In this document: in pieces, positions 1 through 6,634 of the stretch | Layout of the letters: each line of letters opens with the position of its first letter | Numbering within the stretch: the stretch's first letter is position 1 | Source of the DNA: Loktanella sp. | Lineage (GTDB): Bacteria > Pseudomonadota > Alphaproteobacteria > Rhodobacterales > Rhodobacteraceae | Direction: 5' to 3' | DNA: 10,493 bases | Assembly: GCA_003551805.1 (NCBI GenBank) | Contig: PUNR01000129.1 | Location: 1 to 10,493 of the forward strand | Program-made: the position numbers and the translations under genes | The notes under the pieces: generated by a model | Seen by the model: only the letters and a program-made list of their open reading frames with translations | What the model was told of the DNA's origin: nothing | Databases searched by the model: none

Positions 1-220
1 GCTTTACGGCACCCGCCATATCGGTTCGATCAAATCAGTGGCAACCGCGTTGATGGTGCTAGGGTCCGCTATCGGGCCGGGGTTCAGCGGATGGTTGATC
101 GACATCGGTATCGGGTTCGAGGTGCAGCAACTGGGCTATGCTGCCCTGTTCGCCTTTGCCGCATTGGTGATGGTCGTCCCCGCACGCCGCGCCTATGCGA
201 CCTTACCGACGACGCCTTAG
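1..220 (+). CDS. MFS permease, C-terminal end (5' truncated by window edge)
   Basis: Reading from base 2, 72 residues are visible before the TAG at 218-220; the start lies outside the window. The fragment begins LYGTRHIGSIKS, followed by ATALMVLGSAIGPGFSGWLID and a last hydrophobic segment (AALFAFAALVMVV). The G-T-R-H-x-G-x-I-K loop, then a small-residue helix with G-x-A-x-G-P and a G-x-L-x-D cap, is the pattern of the last two helices of a major facilitator superfamily transporter. The protein would sit in the inner membrane; the substrate cannot be told from this fragment. Its 3' end overlaps the convergent smr gene by 18 bases, and I see no terminator hairpin there. Confident on superfamily, none on substrate. 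Confidence 0.75.
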   Translation, partial: LYGTRHIGSIKSVATALMVLGSAIGPGFSGWLIDIGIGFEVQQLGYAALFAFAALVMVVPARRAYATLPTTP

Positions 221-787
221 GTAAACGTAATACGCTCCGTGCCCGCCGTGCTTTAGGTGTGCGGGTGTCACTTGCAAAACGGCCTGCGCCAAAGGCGGCA
301 GCGCCAACCACTGCGGCACCTGATGGCGTAAAATGCCGTTGCGGGTGGGGATAGGGCCACCGTCGTCGCGGTCTTTGCCCTTGCCAGTAATCACCAGAAC
401 AAGACGGCGGCCCATCGCTTGCGATCCAAGGATAAAGGACAACAGTTCCGGATGCGCCTCAGCCATGGTCATACCGTGCAGGTCGATCCGGCCTTCGGGG
501 ATAAGTTTGCCGCGCTTCATCTTGCCGAATGATTTGCTGTCCATATGCACAGGCGCATTGGCCAGGCGATGGGTGATCCCCGGTAACAGATCGTTGGGAC
601 GGTGGGCATTCGCCCTTTGACCAACCTGAAAGTCAGGCAGTGGGTCGCGCGGCGCGACGGGCTTTTTTCGCACTGGTGGCAGCGGTGTCGGGTCAGGGCG
701 CGTTTCGGGGTCCATCGGTGTGGTCGTGCCCTTAACGCGGTCCCAAAGCGCGCGTTCTTCCGGTGACAAATGGCGGGGGCGGCGCAT
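203..787 (-). CDS. Smr/MutS2-type domain protein
   Basis: 194 residues. The N-terminal ~95 residues are basic, proline-rich and probably disordered (for example PDPTPLPPVRKKPVAPRD). The C-terminal half is a Smr domain: I-D-L-H-G at about 101-105, I-T-G-K-G-K at 133-138, and H-G-G-H-G-A-Y-Y-V-Y-L at 180-190 before a terminal run of arginines. Smr domains are nucleic-acid binding and often nicking endonuclease modules; stand-alone alphaproteobacterial copies have no well established substrate, so none is assigned. The ATG overlaps the mltA stop by one base (TGATG), indicating translational coupling, with AGG four bases before the start. The gene is convergent with the MFS gene and overlaps its end. 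Confidence 0.88.
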   Translation of the reverse strand: MRRPRHLSPEERALWDRVKGTTTPMDPETRPDPTPLPPVRKKPVAPRDPLPDFQVGQRANAHRPNDLLPGITHRLANAPVHMDSKSFGKMKRGKLIPEGRIDLHGMTMAEAHPELLSFILGSQAMGRRLVLVITGKGKDRDDGGPIPTRNGILRHQVPQWLALPPLAQAVLQVTPAHLKHGGHGAYYVYLRRRR

Positions 788-1743
788 CAGACCTGCCCCG
801 CCAAACGCTGCGCAATTGTTGTGGGCAATAACGTAATCATTTGCCCCGCATCCTTGACGCGGCCAGCCTGATCGCCTGCATCGGGGCCGGTGCCAAAGAA
901 TATATCCGCCCGCTGCGCACCTTTGATCGCTGATCCGGTGTCCTGTGCCACCATCAGACGGTTGATCGGATCATTGCCCTGCTTTTCGATCCAGACAGGC
1001 GCACCAAGCGGCACTAATGCCGGATCAACAGCGATTGTCCGGCCTGCAGTCACAGACCTTTTCATCGCACCCAAAGGCCCGTCATCAGCAGACAGGTTGG
1101 TCAGTTCGCGAAAGAAAACAAAGCTTTCGTTGCACCAAAGCAGTTCGCGCCCTTGTTCGGGGTTTTGCCTGACCCAATTCTGAATGAACGCAGCCGACAC
1201 CTGATCCGCCAATGCGATACCGCGGGCAACCAGTTCTTTTCCGACAGAGATATAGGGCAACCCGTTCTTGCCTGCGAAACCCAGACGCAAAACAGACCCG
1301 TCAGGCAACCGCACACGGCCCGACCCCTGTACATGCAGGAAAAAGGCATCGACGGGATCGGCAAGCCAGACAATCTCTTGCCCTGCCAGCATCCGGCTTT
1401 GTTCAATCTGGCGGCGTGTGGTGCCGTGCGGCAGCGCAGAGGGTAGCGCATAAAGCGGATGCTGGTGCTTCGCATCAGCCACGCGCGACCCTGACAATTC
1501 AGGTTCAAAATAACCGGTGAACAGCATTGGCGCGCCGTCGGTGATAAGGACCGGCGTAAAATACATCTCGAAGAAACCGCGCGGATCGGTGCTGGTCGGG
1601 GCAAGGTGGCAGACGGCCTGCCAATAGGGGTCAGTTATCCGGTCGGTTGTTTTGCAGAAAACATCAAGGGCGGCCCGATGATTATCGGCCGCCCATCCCT
1701 TTAACGCTTCAAAGGGTAGTATTTCATATCTTGCTTCGGCCAT
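787..1743 (-). CDS. mltA: Membrane-bound lytic murein transglycosylase A (MltA domain protein)
   Basis: 318 residues. MltA cleaves the MurNAc-GlcNAc bond of peptidoglycan to give 1,6-anhydro-muropeptides in the periplasm. Family marks include P-V-L-I-T-D-G and T-G-Y-F-E-P near 64-81, L-H-V-Q-G-S-G near 136-142, and the C-terminal 3D segment A-Q-D-T-G-S-A-I-K-G at 266-275 followed by R-A-D-I-F-F-G-T-G. D268 and D280 match the conserved aspartate pair that includes the catalytic acid. The start has GAGG eight bases upstream. An in-frame TGA lies four codons before this ATG, so the reading frame cannot be extended to add a signal peptide; the protein as encoded lacks an obvious export signal or lipobox, unlike E. 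coli MltA. The gene follows the Tim44-domain gene by 26 bases and is coupled to smr. Confidence 0.92.
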   Translation of the reverse strand: MAEARYEILPFEALKGWAADNHRAALDVFCKTTDRITDPYWQAVCHLAPTSTDPRGFFEMYFTPVLITDGAPMLFTGYFEPELSGSRVADAKHQHPLYALPSALPHGTTRRQIEQSRMLAGQEIVWLADPVDAFFLHVQGSGRVRLPDGSVLRLGFAGKNGLPYISVGKELVARGIALADQVSAAFIQNWVRQNPEQGRELLWCNESFVFFRELTNLSADDGPLGAMKRSVTAGRTIAVDPALVPLGAPVWIEKQGNDPINRLMVAQDTGSAIKGAQRADIFFGTGPDAGDQAGRVKDAGQMITLLPTTIAQRLAGQV

Positions 1744-1769
1744 TGTGCTGCCTCAAGGCCGATCAGGGA

Positions 1770-2429
1770 TCATTCGCCGGTGGCAACAAGTTTCCAGTTC
1801 GGATCGTCACCATCCATTTTGCGCGCAAAGGTCCATGTGTCCTTGAGGCGCTTGATCTCTTTCTCGCTACCTTCGACGATTTCACCTTCGGCGTTACGCA
1901 CGACTGACGTCATCTCGCTTTTGAAACGAACGGTCACTTCGCCTTCTTTGGTGTTTTCGTCAAATTCGGCATGGGCCAGCGTCATGTCGCTGATCCCGAT
2001 AAAGTTTGCCGTGACGGTCAGGCCCTGACGTTCCCGGTCATCCACGACGCTTGCAAACGCTTCGTACACATCATGCGAGATGAACGGCACAATGCTGTCC
2101 AGTTCACTGTTTTCAAAGGCCATCAGGATCATTTCATAGGCGCCGCGCGCACCGCCAAGAAAATCGCCGACGTTAAAACTGGGATCAACGCGTTTCATCG
2201 ACGCCAGCGCCTTGGCCGCAGCGGAATCTTCTGCGACGTGATCGGTGATATCCAGATCAGGCCCGCCTTCGATGACATCGAAATCCGGCTTGCGCCGGCT
2301 GGTGGTTTCATCCCGCGTCACGGCGGGTTTTTCAAAACCTTCGCGCGTGCCAAGCACACCGCGCAAACGCAGGATCAGAAACACAGCGATGCCCGCAAGC
2401 ACCAAAAGCTGGATAATCGGAGAATTCAT
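1770..2429 (-). CDS. Tim44-like domain protein, membrane-anchored
   Basis: 219 residues. One N-terminal membrane segment (about residues 4-22, IIQLLVLAGIAVFLILRLR) is followed by a charged linker and a C-terminal Tim44-like domain from about 75 to the end, with F-N-V-G-D-F-L-G-G-A-R-G-A-Y-E-M at 85-100 and a V-V-D-D-R-E-R-Q-G segment after it. Mitochondrial Tim44 tethers the import motor to the translocase; bacterial relatives are inner-membrane anchored with the domain outside the membrane lipid, and their role is still poorly defined. The start has GAGG five bases upstream. It is the first gene of a leftward set with mltA and smr and is divergent from fxsA across 111 bases. Confidence 0.9.
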   Translation of the reverse strand: MNSPIIQLLVLAGIAVFLILRLRGVLGTREGFEKPAVTRDETTSRRKPDFDVIEGGPDLDITDHVAEDSAAAKALASMKRVDPSFNVGDFLGGARGAYEMILMAFENSELDSIVPFISHDVYEAFASVVDDRERQGLTVTANFIGISDMTLAHAEFDENTKEGEVTVRFKSEMTSVVRNAEGEIVEGSEKEIKRLKDTWTFARKMDGDDPNWKLVATGE

Positions 2430-2450
2430 CAGGACCTCGTGTCACATCAA

Positions 2451-2466
2451 GGCATGGAAACATGCC
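2451..2466. repeat. Small perfect inverted repeat with GAAA loop in the Tim44/fxsA divergent gap
   Basis: GGCATG (2451-2456) and CATGCC (2461-2466) are perfect inverted arms of 6 bp separated by GAAA. It lies 22 bases upstream of the Tim44-domain start and 75 bases before fxsA. It could be an operator or part of a leader hairpin. There is no T-run, so it is not a terminator. Confidence 0.35.
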
Positions 2467-2540
2467 CGTTCCCTTCCTATGTAGGTCACGGGTCGGGTCA
2501 AGTCCACCTTGCCCACAACAAGTTATGAAAGGCGAGCGTC

Positions 2541-3020
2541 ATGTGGCTCCTGTTTGCATTCGTTGCGGTTCCGATGATCGAAATCGCCCTGTTCATTCAG
2601 GTCGGCGGATTTATCGGTATCTGGTGGACACTGCTGATCGTTTTGGCGACAGCGTTGGCCGGTTCCTATCTGGTGCGCCAACAGGGTCTGCGCGAACTTG
2701 GCAAATTGCAGCAGTCCTTCTCGGATATGAAAGACCCGTCCGAACCGCTGGCAAACGGTGCGATGATCCTGTTTGCAGGCGCGCTTTTGCTGACGCCGGG
2801 TTTTTTTACCGATGTCGTCGGGCTGTCCTTGCTGGTTCCTGCCGTGCGCACGGCAGCGTTTCACTGGATAAAGGCTCGCGTAAAAATCGCCCGTTTCGAA
2901 GCTGGGCCACATCACGCAGAACCGCGCCGCCCCGCTGATACGGTCATAGATGGCGAATTTGAAGAAATTACACCCGATAAACGCCCCACACATGCCCCTT
3001 CCAAATGGACCCGGCATTGA
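2541..3020 (+). CDS. fxsA: FxsA family membrane protein
   Basis: 159 residues, close to E. coli FxsA (158). FxsA is an inner-membrane protein of unknown biochemical activity; its overproduction in E. coli relieves exclusion of phage T7 by the F plasmid. Family marks: V-P-M-I-E-I-A-L-F near 10-18, S-Y-L-V-R-Q-Q-G-L at 42-50, and L-L-T-P-G-F-F-T-D-V-V-G at 83-94. Hydrophobic segments are seen at about 1-20, 24-42 and 72-105, the last possibly two helices; the C-terminal ~45 residues are charged and presumably cytoplasmic. An AAGG/GAG-type ribosome site lies just before the ATG. It is transcribed divergently from the Tim44-domain gene and precedes secB by 58 bases. It runs against replication forks leaving the candidate origin. 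Confidence 0.93.
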   Translation: MWLLFAFVAVPMIEIALFIQVGGFIGIWWTLLIVLATALAGSYLVRQQGLRELGKLQQSFSDMKDPSEPLANGAMILFAGALLLTPGFFTDVVGLSLLVPAVRTAAFHWIKARVKIARFEAGPHHAEPRRPADTVIDGEFEEITPDKRPTHAPSKWTRH

Positions 3021-3078
3021 GCCTGCGGGCACGGACTGCTAGGAACAGGCAACCCAATTGCAACCAAAGCAGGTTTTC

Positions 3079-3591
3079 ATGACTGATACACCAGACAACG
3101 CCGCCCCAGCCGCAGCCGCCCCACCACAACAACAGCCGGTCACCAGCCGTGTTCTGGCGCAGTACATCCGCGACATGTCGTTCGAAAATATCCTTGCGCA
3201 AAAGGGTGTTAAAGGCGATGCGCAGCCTGAAATTCAGGTGCAGGTGAACCTTGATGCACGTAAACGCACAGCCGACCACCAGTTCGAGGTGATTACAAAG
3301 CTGAACATCACCAGCAAGACCAAGGCGGCAGGCGAACCTTTGTTCGTGCTGGAAATTGAATATGCCGGTGTTTTCCATGTCGAAAACGTACCCGAAGAAC
3401 AGATGCACCCCTATCTGCTGATCGAATGCCCGCGCATCACCTTCCCGTTCCTGCGCCGCATCGTCAGCGATGTAACACGCGACGGTGGTTTCCCTGCGCT
3501 GAACCTTGAAACAATCGACTTTCTGGCGCTTTACCGGACTGAACTGGCCCGCCGTGCCGAGGCTGAAAAAGCGAAAACGCCAGTCAACTAA
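3079..3591 (+). CDS. secB: Protein-export chaperone SecB
   Basis: 170 residues from ATG 3079. SecB is a cytoplasmic tetrameric chaperone that keeps preproteins unfolded and hands them to SecA. Visible family pattern: V-L-A-Q-Y-I-R-D-M-S-F-E-N near 25-37, the L-E-I-E-Y-A-G-V-F strand near 91-99, then P-Y-L-L-I-E-C-P-R-I-T-F-P-F-L-R-R-I near 111-128 and D-G-G-F-P-A-L-N-L near 135-143. The N-terminal ~22 residues are an Ala/Pro/Gln-rich tail typical of alphaproteobacterial SecB. I prefer ATG 3079 over an in-frame TTG at 3058 because AGG lies five bases before 3079. The 3' end overlaps convergent dnaQ by 8 bases. Although on the plus strand, it is visibly C-rich (3121-3180: 14 G, 23 C by hand count), unlike the genes on the right arm. 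Confidence 0.95.
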   Translation: MTDTPDNAAPAAAAPPQQQPVTSRVLAQYIRDMSFENILAQKGVKGDAQPEIQVQVNLDARKRTADHQFEVITKLNITSKTKAAGEPLFVLEIEYAGVFHVENVPEEQMHPYLLIECPRITFPFLRRIVSDVTRDGGFPALNLETIDFLALYRTELARRAEAEKAKTPVN

Positions 3592-3599
3592 GCTTTTTC
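3565..3599. repeat. Inverted repeat at the convergent secB/dnaQ ends
   Basis: GAAAAAGC (3565-3572) and GCTTTTTC (3592-3599) are perfect inverted 8-base arms around a 19-base loop that contains the secB stop and the last codons of dnaQ. Read either way, an A/T tract makes up most of the arms, so it could act weakly as a shared two-way terminator. The stem has little GC and the loop is long, so this is only a candidate. Confidence 0.25.
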
Positions 3600-4273
3600 C
3601 AGACGGCCGCGTCGCCCAATGCATCTACAAATGCTGCGTGGGCGGCGCTTTCTTCTGGCGTGATGCGCGGCGGCAGGGGGGTCGGGCGCGGGCCAACGCG
3701 TGCTTGATCCGTTCCCGCCTTGGTTTGCGTGTTGCTGCCAGCAGCCAGCGCGAAATCAGGCTGACGACCGCCAATCAGTTCCAGATACACCTCTGCCAGA
3801 ATTTCACTGTCCAGCAGCGCGCCGTGCAAGGTACGTGACGCATTGTCGATCCCAAAACGGCGACAAAGCGCATCAAGCGATGCGGGCGATCCCGGAAACT
3901 TGCGCCGCGCGATGGCGAGCGTATCAAGCGCGCGGTCCATCGGTAATATGGGTTTTTGAACCCACCCCAGTTCTGCGTTCAGAAACTTCATGTCAAAGGC
4001 AGCGTTGTGGATCACTAGCTTGGCGTCACCGATAAAGGCCAGAAAATCGTCAGCGATGTCTTTGAACAGGGGCTTATCGGCCAAGAAATCATCGCCAAGG
4101 CCATGAACGGCAAACGCTTCGGCCGGCATGCTGCGTTGGGGGTTGATATATTGGTGATAGGTCCGGCCAGTCGGCACATGGCGGATCAGCTCGACCGCGC
4201 CGATTTCGACGATCCGGTCGCCTTCGCCGGGTTCAAAGCCGGTGGTTTCGGTATCCAGAACAATTTCACGCAT
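3584..4273 (-). CDS. dnaQ: DNA polymerase III epsilon subunit (3'-5' proofreading exonuclease)
   Basis: 229 residues. The subunit removes misincorporated nucleotides within the Pol III core. All DEDDh exonuclease residues are present: D7 and E9 in L-D-T-E-T-T-G (ExoI), D94 in H-N-A-A-F-D (ExoII), and H150 and D155 in L-H-G-A-L-L-D-S (ExoIII). After the nuclease domain (about 1-170) a flexible Ala/Pro-rich linker leads to a C-terminal segment (about 203-229), the part that in E. coli contacts the alpha subunit. It is the last gene of the maf-aroE-coaE-dnaQ operon, starting three bases after the coaE stop, and it is convergent with secB. A replisome gene in an origin-proximal operon is the usual alphaproteobacterial arrangement. 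Confidence 0.96.
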   Translation of the reverse strand: MREIVLDTETTGFEPGEGDRIVEIGAVELIRHVPTGRTYHQYINPQRSMPAEAFAVHGLGDDFLADKPLFKDIADDFLAFIGDAKLVIHNAAFDMKFLNAELGWVQKPILPMDRALDTLAIARRKFPGSPASLDALCRRFGIDNASRTLHGALLDSEILAEVYLELIGGRQPDFALAAGSNTQTKAGTDQARVGPRPTPLPPRITPEESAAHAAFVDALGDAAVWKKLS

Positions 4274-4276
4274 GTG

Positions 4277-4855
4277 TCACCCTGCTAGTTTGAGGATCAG
4301 TTCTTGCACGGTAGCGCGGGTGTCGTCCAGCGTCAGGGTTTCGATGATGTGATCTGCACGGGCACGTTTATCTGCGTCAGGCATCTGGCGGCGCAGGATC
4401 TGGTCAAACTGTGCCTCGGTCATGGCGGGGCGGGCGAGGACACGGGATTTTTGCACATCGGCGGGCGCAGTCACGACAAGCACGGATGACAGCCACGCGT
4501 CAGCGCCTGTTTCAAACAACAGCGGTATATCGAAGACCAACAAAGGTGCAGTCTGGCTGGCAATGAAATTCTGGCGATCGGCAGTAACAAGCGGATGTAC
4601 GATGTGTTCTATCTTGGCCAAAGCGGTCGTATTAGCGGCAATAATGTCTTTCAGTTTGTCGCGCGAAACAGCGCCGTCAATAATCGCATCAGGGAAAATT
4701 TCTGCAATCAGACTGACAGCGGCACCGTCTTTGGCGTAAAGTCGGTGAACGGTTGCGTCTGCATCCCAGACGGGCACACCGGCATCTCGGAACATTTGGG
4801 CAGTCGTTGATTTGCCCATACCGATTGATCCGGTCAGGCCCAGATAATGGGTCAT
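4277..4855 (-). CDS. coaE: Dephospho-CoA kinase
   Basis: 192 residues. The enzyme phosphorylates the 3'-hydroxyl of dephospho-CoA, the last step of coenzyme A synthesis, in the cytoplasm. The P-loop G-L-T-G-S-I-G-M-G-K-S-T is at residues 6-17, followed by W-D-A-D-A-T-V-H near 30-37, which carries the conserved D-x-D that positions the substrate. I-E-H-I-V-H-P-L-V and the V-F-D-I-P-L-L-F-E-T-G stretch are also family standard. The length is slightly below E. coli CoaE (206). The start overlaps the aroE stop by four bases (ATGA), and the stop lies three bases before dnaQ. Confidence 0.96.
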   Translation of the reverse strand: MTHYLGLTGSIGMGKSTTAQMFRDAGVPVWDADATVHRLYAKDGAAVSLIAEIFPDAIIDGAVSRDKLKDIIAANTTALAKIEHIVHPLVTADRQNFIASQTAPLLVFDIPLLFETGADAWLSSVLVVTAPADVQKSRVLARPAMTEAQFDQILRRQMPDADKRARADHIIETLTLDDTRATVQELILKLAG

Positions 4856-5679
4856 GCCAAAACGGCGCGGCGCAGGTCGTCATCAACCTCTGGCCTTTTG
4901 CCGAACCAACGCTCGAACCCCGGCACGCCCTGATGCAGCAACATGCCCAGACCATCGACGGTGGTGCAGCCTTTCTCAGCGGCGGCATCAAGAAATTTAG
5001 TCCGCAGTGGATTGTAGACGATGTCAGTAACCACGGCAGAGGACCGCAAGCCATCCAGTGACACGCGGAATTCCTGACCGCCCCGCATGCCAAGCGACGT
5101 TGTATTCACGACGGTCGCGGCGTCAGACAGCATTGTTCCGGACTGCACCCAATCGACAATGCGGATGCGTGCGCCAAAATCTGCGCGCAATGCTTCGGCC
5201 TTGGGGCGGGTGCGGTTGGTCAGGATAATTTCGGGCACGCCAGCTTCGATCAAGGACACGATAATCGCGCGGGCTGCGCCGCCCGCGCCGAATACCAGCG
5301 CTGGCCCTGCCTTTGCGTCCCAACCCGGGGCACCCTGTCGCAGGTTTTCCAGAAATCCATAACCATCTGTATTATCTGCAAAAATCCGGCCATCATCCTT
5401 GAACGTCAGTGTATTTGCAGCACCAATCAGCGTGGCACGGTCAGTCAACTGATCGGCCAGTTGCATAACAGCGACCTTGTGCGGCAACGTCACGTTCAAG
5501 CCGACAAACCCCTGTTCCGGCAAAGACCGGAGCGTGTCTTGCAAGGCATCCTCTTTCACTTGGATGGCTTCATAACTTCCAGCAATGCCGTAACGCCGCA
5601 GCCAATGGCCGTGCAATTTAGGCGAAAGTGAATGGCTGATCGGGTTGCCGATCACACCGGCGCGGGGAAAATTTGTCAT
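4852..5679 (-). CDS. aroE: Shikimate dehydrogenase (NADP+)
   Basis: 275 residues. It reduces 3-dehydroshikimate to shikimate with NADPH in the pathway to chorismate and aromatic amino acids. The substrate-binding segment G-N-P-I-S-H-S-L-S-P is at 11-20 (the S-x-S pair), N-V-T-L-P-H-K at 62-68 gives catalytic K68, G-A-A-N-T is at 86-90, and D-N-T-D-G-Y-G-F gives D105. The nucleotide fold has G-A-G-G-A-A-R-A at 131-138 and N-R-T-R-P-K at 155-160; a basic N-R-T-x-x-K/R motif is typical of NADP(H) preference. Four-base ATGA overlaps join it to maf upstream and to coaE downstream, so the operon is probably translationally coupled. Confidence 0.96.
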   Translation of the reverse strand: MTNFPRAGVIGNPISHSLSPKLHGHWLRRYGIAGSYEAIQVKEDALQDTLRSLPEQGFVGLNVTLPHKVAVMQLADQLTDRATLIGAANTLTFKDDGRIFADNTDGYGFLENLRQGAPGWDAKAGPALVFGAGGAARAIIVSLIEAGVPEIILTNRTRPKAEALRADFGARIRIVDWVQSGTMLSDAATVVNTTSLGMRGGQEFRVSLDGLRSSAVVTDIVYNPLRTKFLDAAAEKGCTTVDGLGMLLHQGVPGFERWFGKRPEVDDDLRRAVLA

Positions 5680-6275
5680 GTCTCCAATGTTCCGCGAAGC
5701 GTTAGATATGACAAGAGTTCAAGCAACGGCAGGCCCAGAACATTGAAATAATCTCCTTCGATGCGTGTAAAAAGTCGCACGCCTTCTTCTTCCAGCTTAT
5801 AGGCACCGACCGCGTGACGAATACTGTCCCAGTTTCTATCGACATAAGATGTCAGGTAAGCGTCAGATGCGTCACGCATGTGCAGGCGTACGACGCCGAC
5901 ATGCCGCCAAAGCGGTTTACCTTCACCATAGATGACTGCAGCAGACAAAAGCTGATGTTTTTTGCCACGCAATGCTTGCAACTGCGTCACGGCATCGGCA
6001 GGCGTTTGAGGGTTTACAAAGATCTGCTGATCCAAGGCCAGGATCTGGTCACATCCGATCACCAGCGCATCGGGATGTTTGGCTGCGACGCGCTGTGCTT
6101 TCAGTTCGGCCAGAGTATCTGCAATATCGCGGGGCGAAGCATTCTCGGCTTGCAGCGACGCGCGCACAGCGTCTTCGTCAATCCGCGCGACTTGCACGTC
6201 AAAGCTTACGCCCGCGTTGCGCAGTAGCTGCGCGCGGATGTCAGAACCTGATGCGAGGATGATTTTTTCTTGCAT
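5676..6275 (-). CDS. maf: Maf family nucleoside triphosphate pyrophosphatase
   Basis: 199 residues. Maf proteins hydrolyse non-canonical or modified nucleotides (dTTP/UTP or m7GTP, depending on subfamily) to the monophosphate and pyrophosphate in the cytoplasm. The N-terminal I-L-A-S-G-S-D-I-R-A-Q-L-L has the S-x-x-R signature (R14), and V-I-G-C-D-Q-I at 72-78 has the catalytic Asp (D76). Y-K-L-E-E-E-G and G-D-Y-F-N-V-L-G-L-P-L near the end are standard. The G-x-D-Q form resembles the YceF type more than the G-A-D-T of YhdE, so an m7GTP-type activity is possible but only inferred. It is the first gene of the operon. AGG at 6284-6286 is its ribosome site; the eight bases between this and the ATG are a perfect DnaA box. 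Confidence 0.93.
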   Translation of the reverse strand: MQEKIILASGSDIRAQLLRNAGVSFDVQVARIDEDAVRASLQAENASPRDIADTLAELKAQRVAAKHPDALVIGCDQILALDQQIFVNPQTPADAVTQLQALRGKKHQLLSAAVIYGEGKPLWRHVGVVRLHMRDASDAYLTSYVDRNWDSIRHAVGAYKLEEEGVRLFTRIEGDYFNVLGLPLLELLSYLTLRGTLET

Positions 6276-6283
6276 GTGGATAA
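6275..6283 (-). promoter_or_regulatory. Perfect DnaA box at the maf start
   Basis: TTATCCACA on the minus strand is an exact match to the DnaA box consensus. It fills the spacer between the maf Shine-Dalgarno AGG and the start codon and includes the A of ATG. It is both the left end of the candidate origin and a potential site for DnaA control of the maf operon. Confidence 0.8.
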
Positions 6284-6298
6284 CCTACTGGAAAAACC

Positions 6299-6315
6299 CG
6301 TGGCAATTCGCCACG
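6299..6315. repeat. GC-rich hairpin in the maf leader
   Basis: CGTGGC (6299-6304) and GCCACG (6310-6315) form a perfect 6-bp stem with a five-base loop. On the minus strand, the direction of maf, it is followed by GGTTTTT, giving a terminator- or attenuator-like shape about 25 bases before the maf start. The stem is short, and the element may instead be a structural part of the origin. Confidence 0.35.
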
Positions 6316-6316
6316 A

Positions 6317-6346
6317 AAAATAGCCCGAAACTGGTGTTACTGTCCG
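6317..6346 (-). promoter_or_regulatory. Possible promoter of the maf-aroE-coaE-dnaQ operon
   Basis: Read on the minus strand, CGGACA (6346-6341; four of six to TTGACA) and TATTTT (6322-6317; four of six to TATAAT) are separated by 18 bases. Transcription would start near the hairpin at 6299-6315. The match is weak; it is listed because a leftward promoter is needed somewhere in this gap. Confidence 0.22.
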
Positions 6347-6634
6347 CCTGTGCAAAAACCTAGCCTTGTTGGCAGCGAAGTCCTGCTTTTTCCACGGTGG
6401 GAAAGGATAAAACATGACTGTGGAAGAATCGTAACGGGCCAAGCTGTCAAGCTGCGAAGATCAGGAAGAGACGAAAAAATTTATGTAGTTAGACATATGT
6501 TTCTAAACGATAATTTTTTTTGTTTGGTTTCTCCTAGAGCTTTCACAGCCTTCAGTCTACCTGTTGATAAGTCTGCGGATAGAAAATGATCCACAGGGAA
6601 ACGTGACTCTAAAATCAACATCATCTTTTCTTTC

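Noticed and set aside
3058..3078. TTG start of secB giving seven extra residues
   Set aside because: No suitable ribosome site; ATG 3079 has AGG at the right spacing and matches the usual SecB N-terminus.
6440..6454. CAAGCTG direct repeat (two copies, eight bases apart)
   Set aside because: Only two short copies; it does not form an iteron array and is compatible with chance.
6350..6589. 79-residue open frame in the maf-hemJ gap (plus strand)
   Set aside because: It overlaps two of the DnaA-box candidates, has no recognisable domain, and its composition is unlike the neighbouring genes. Better explained as chance in the origin region.
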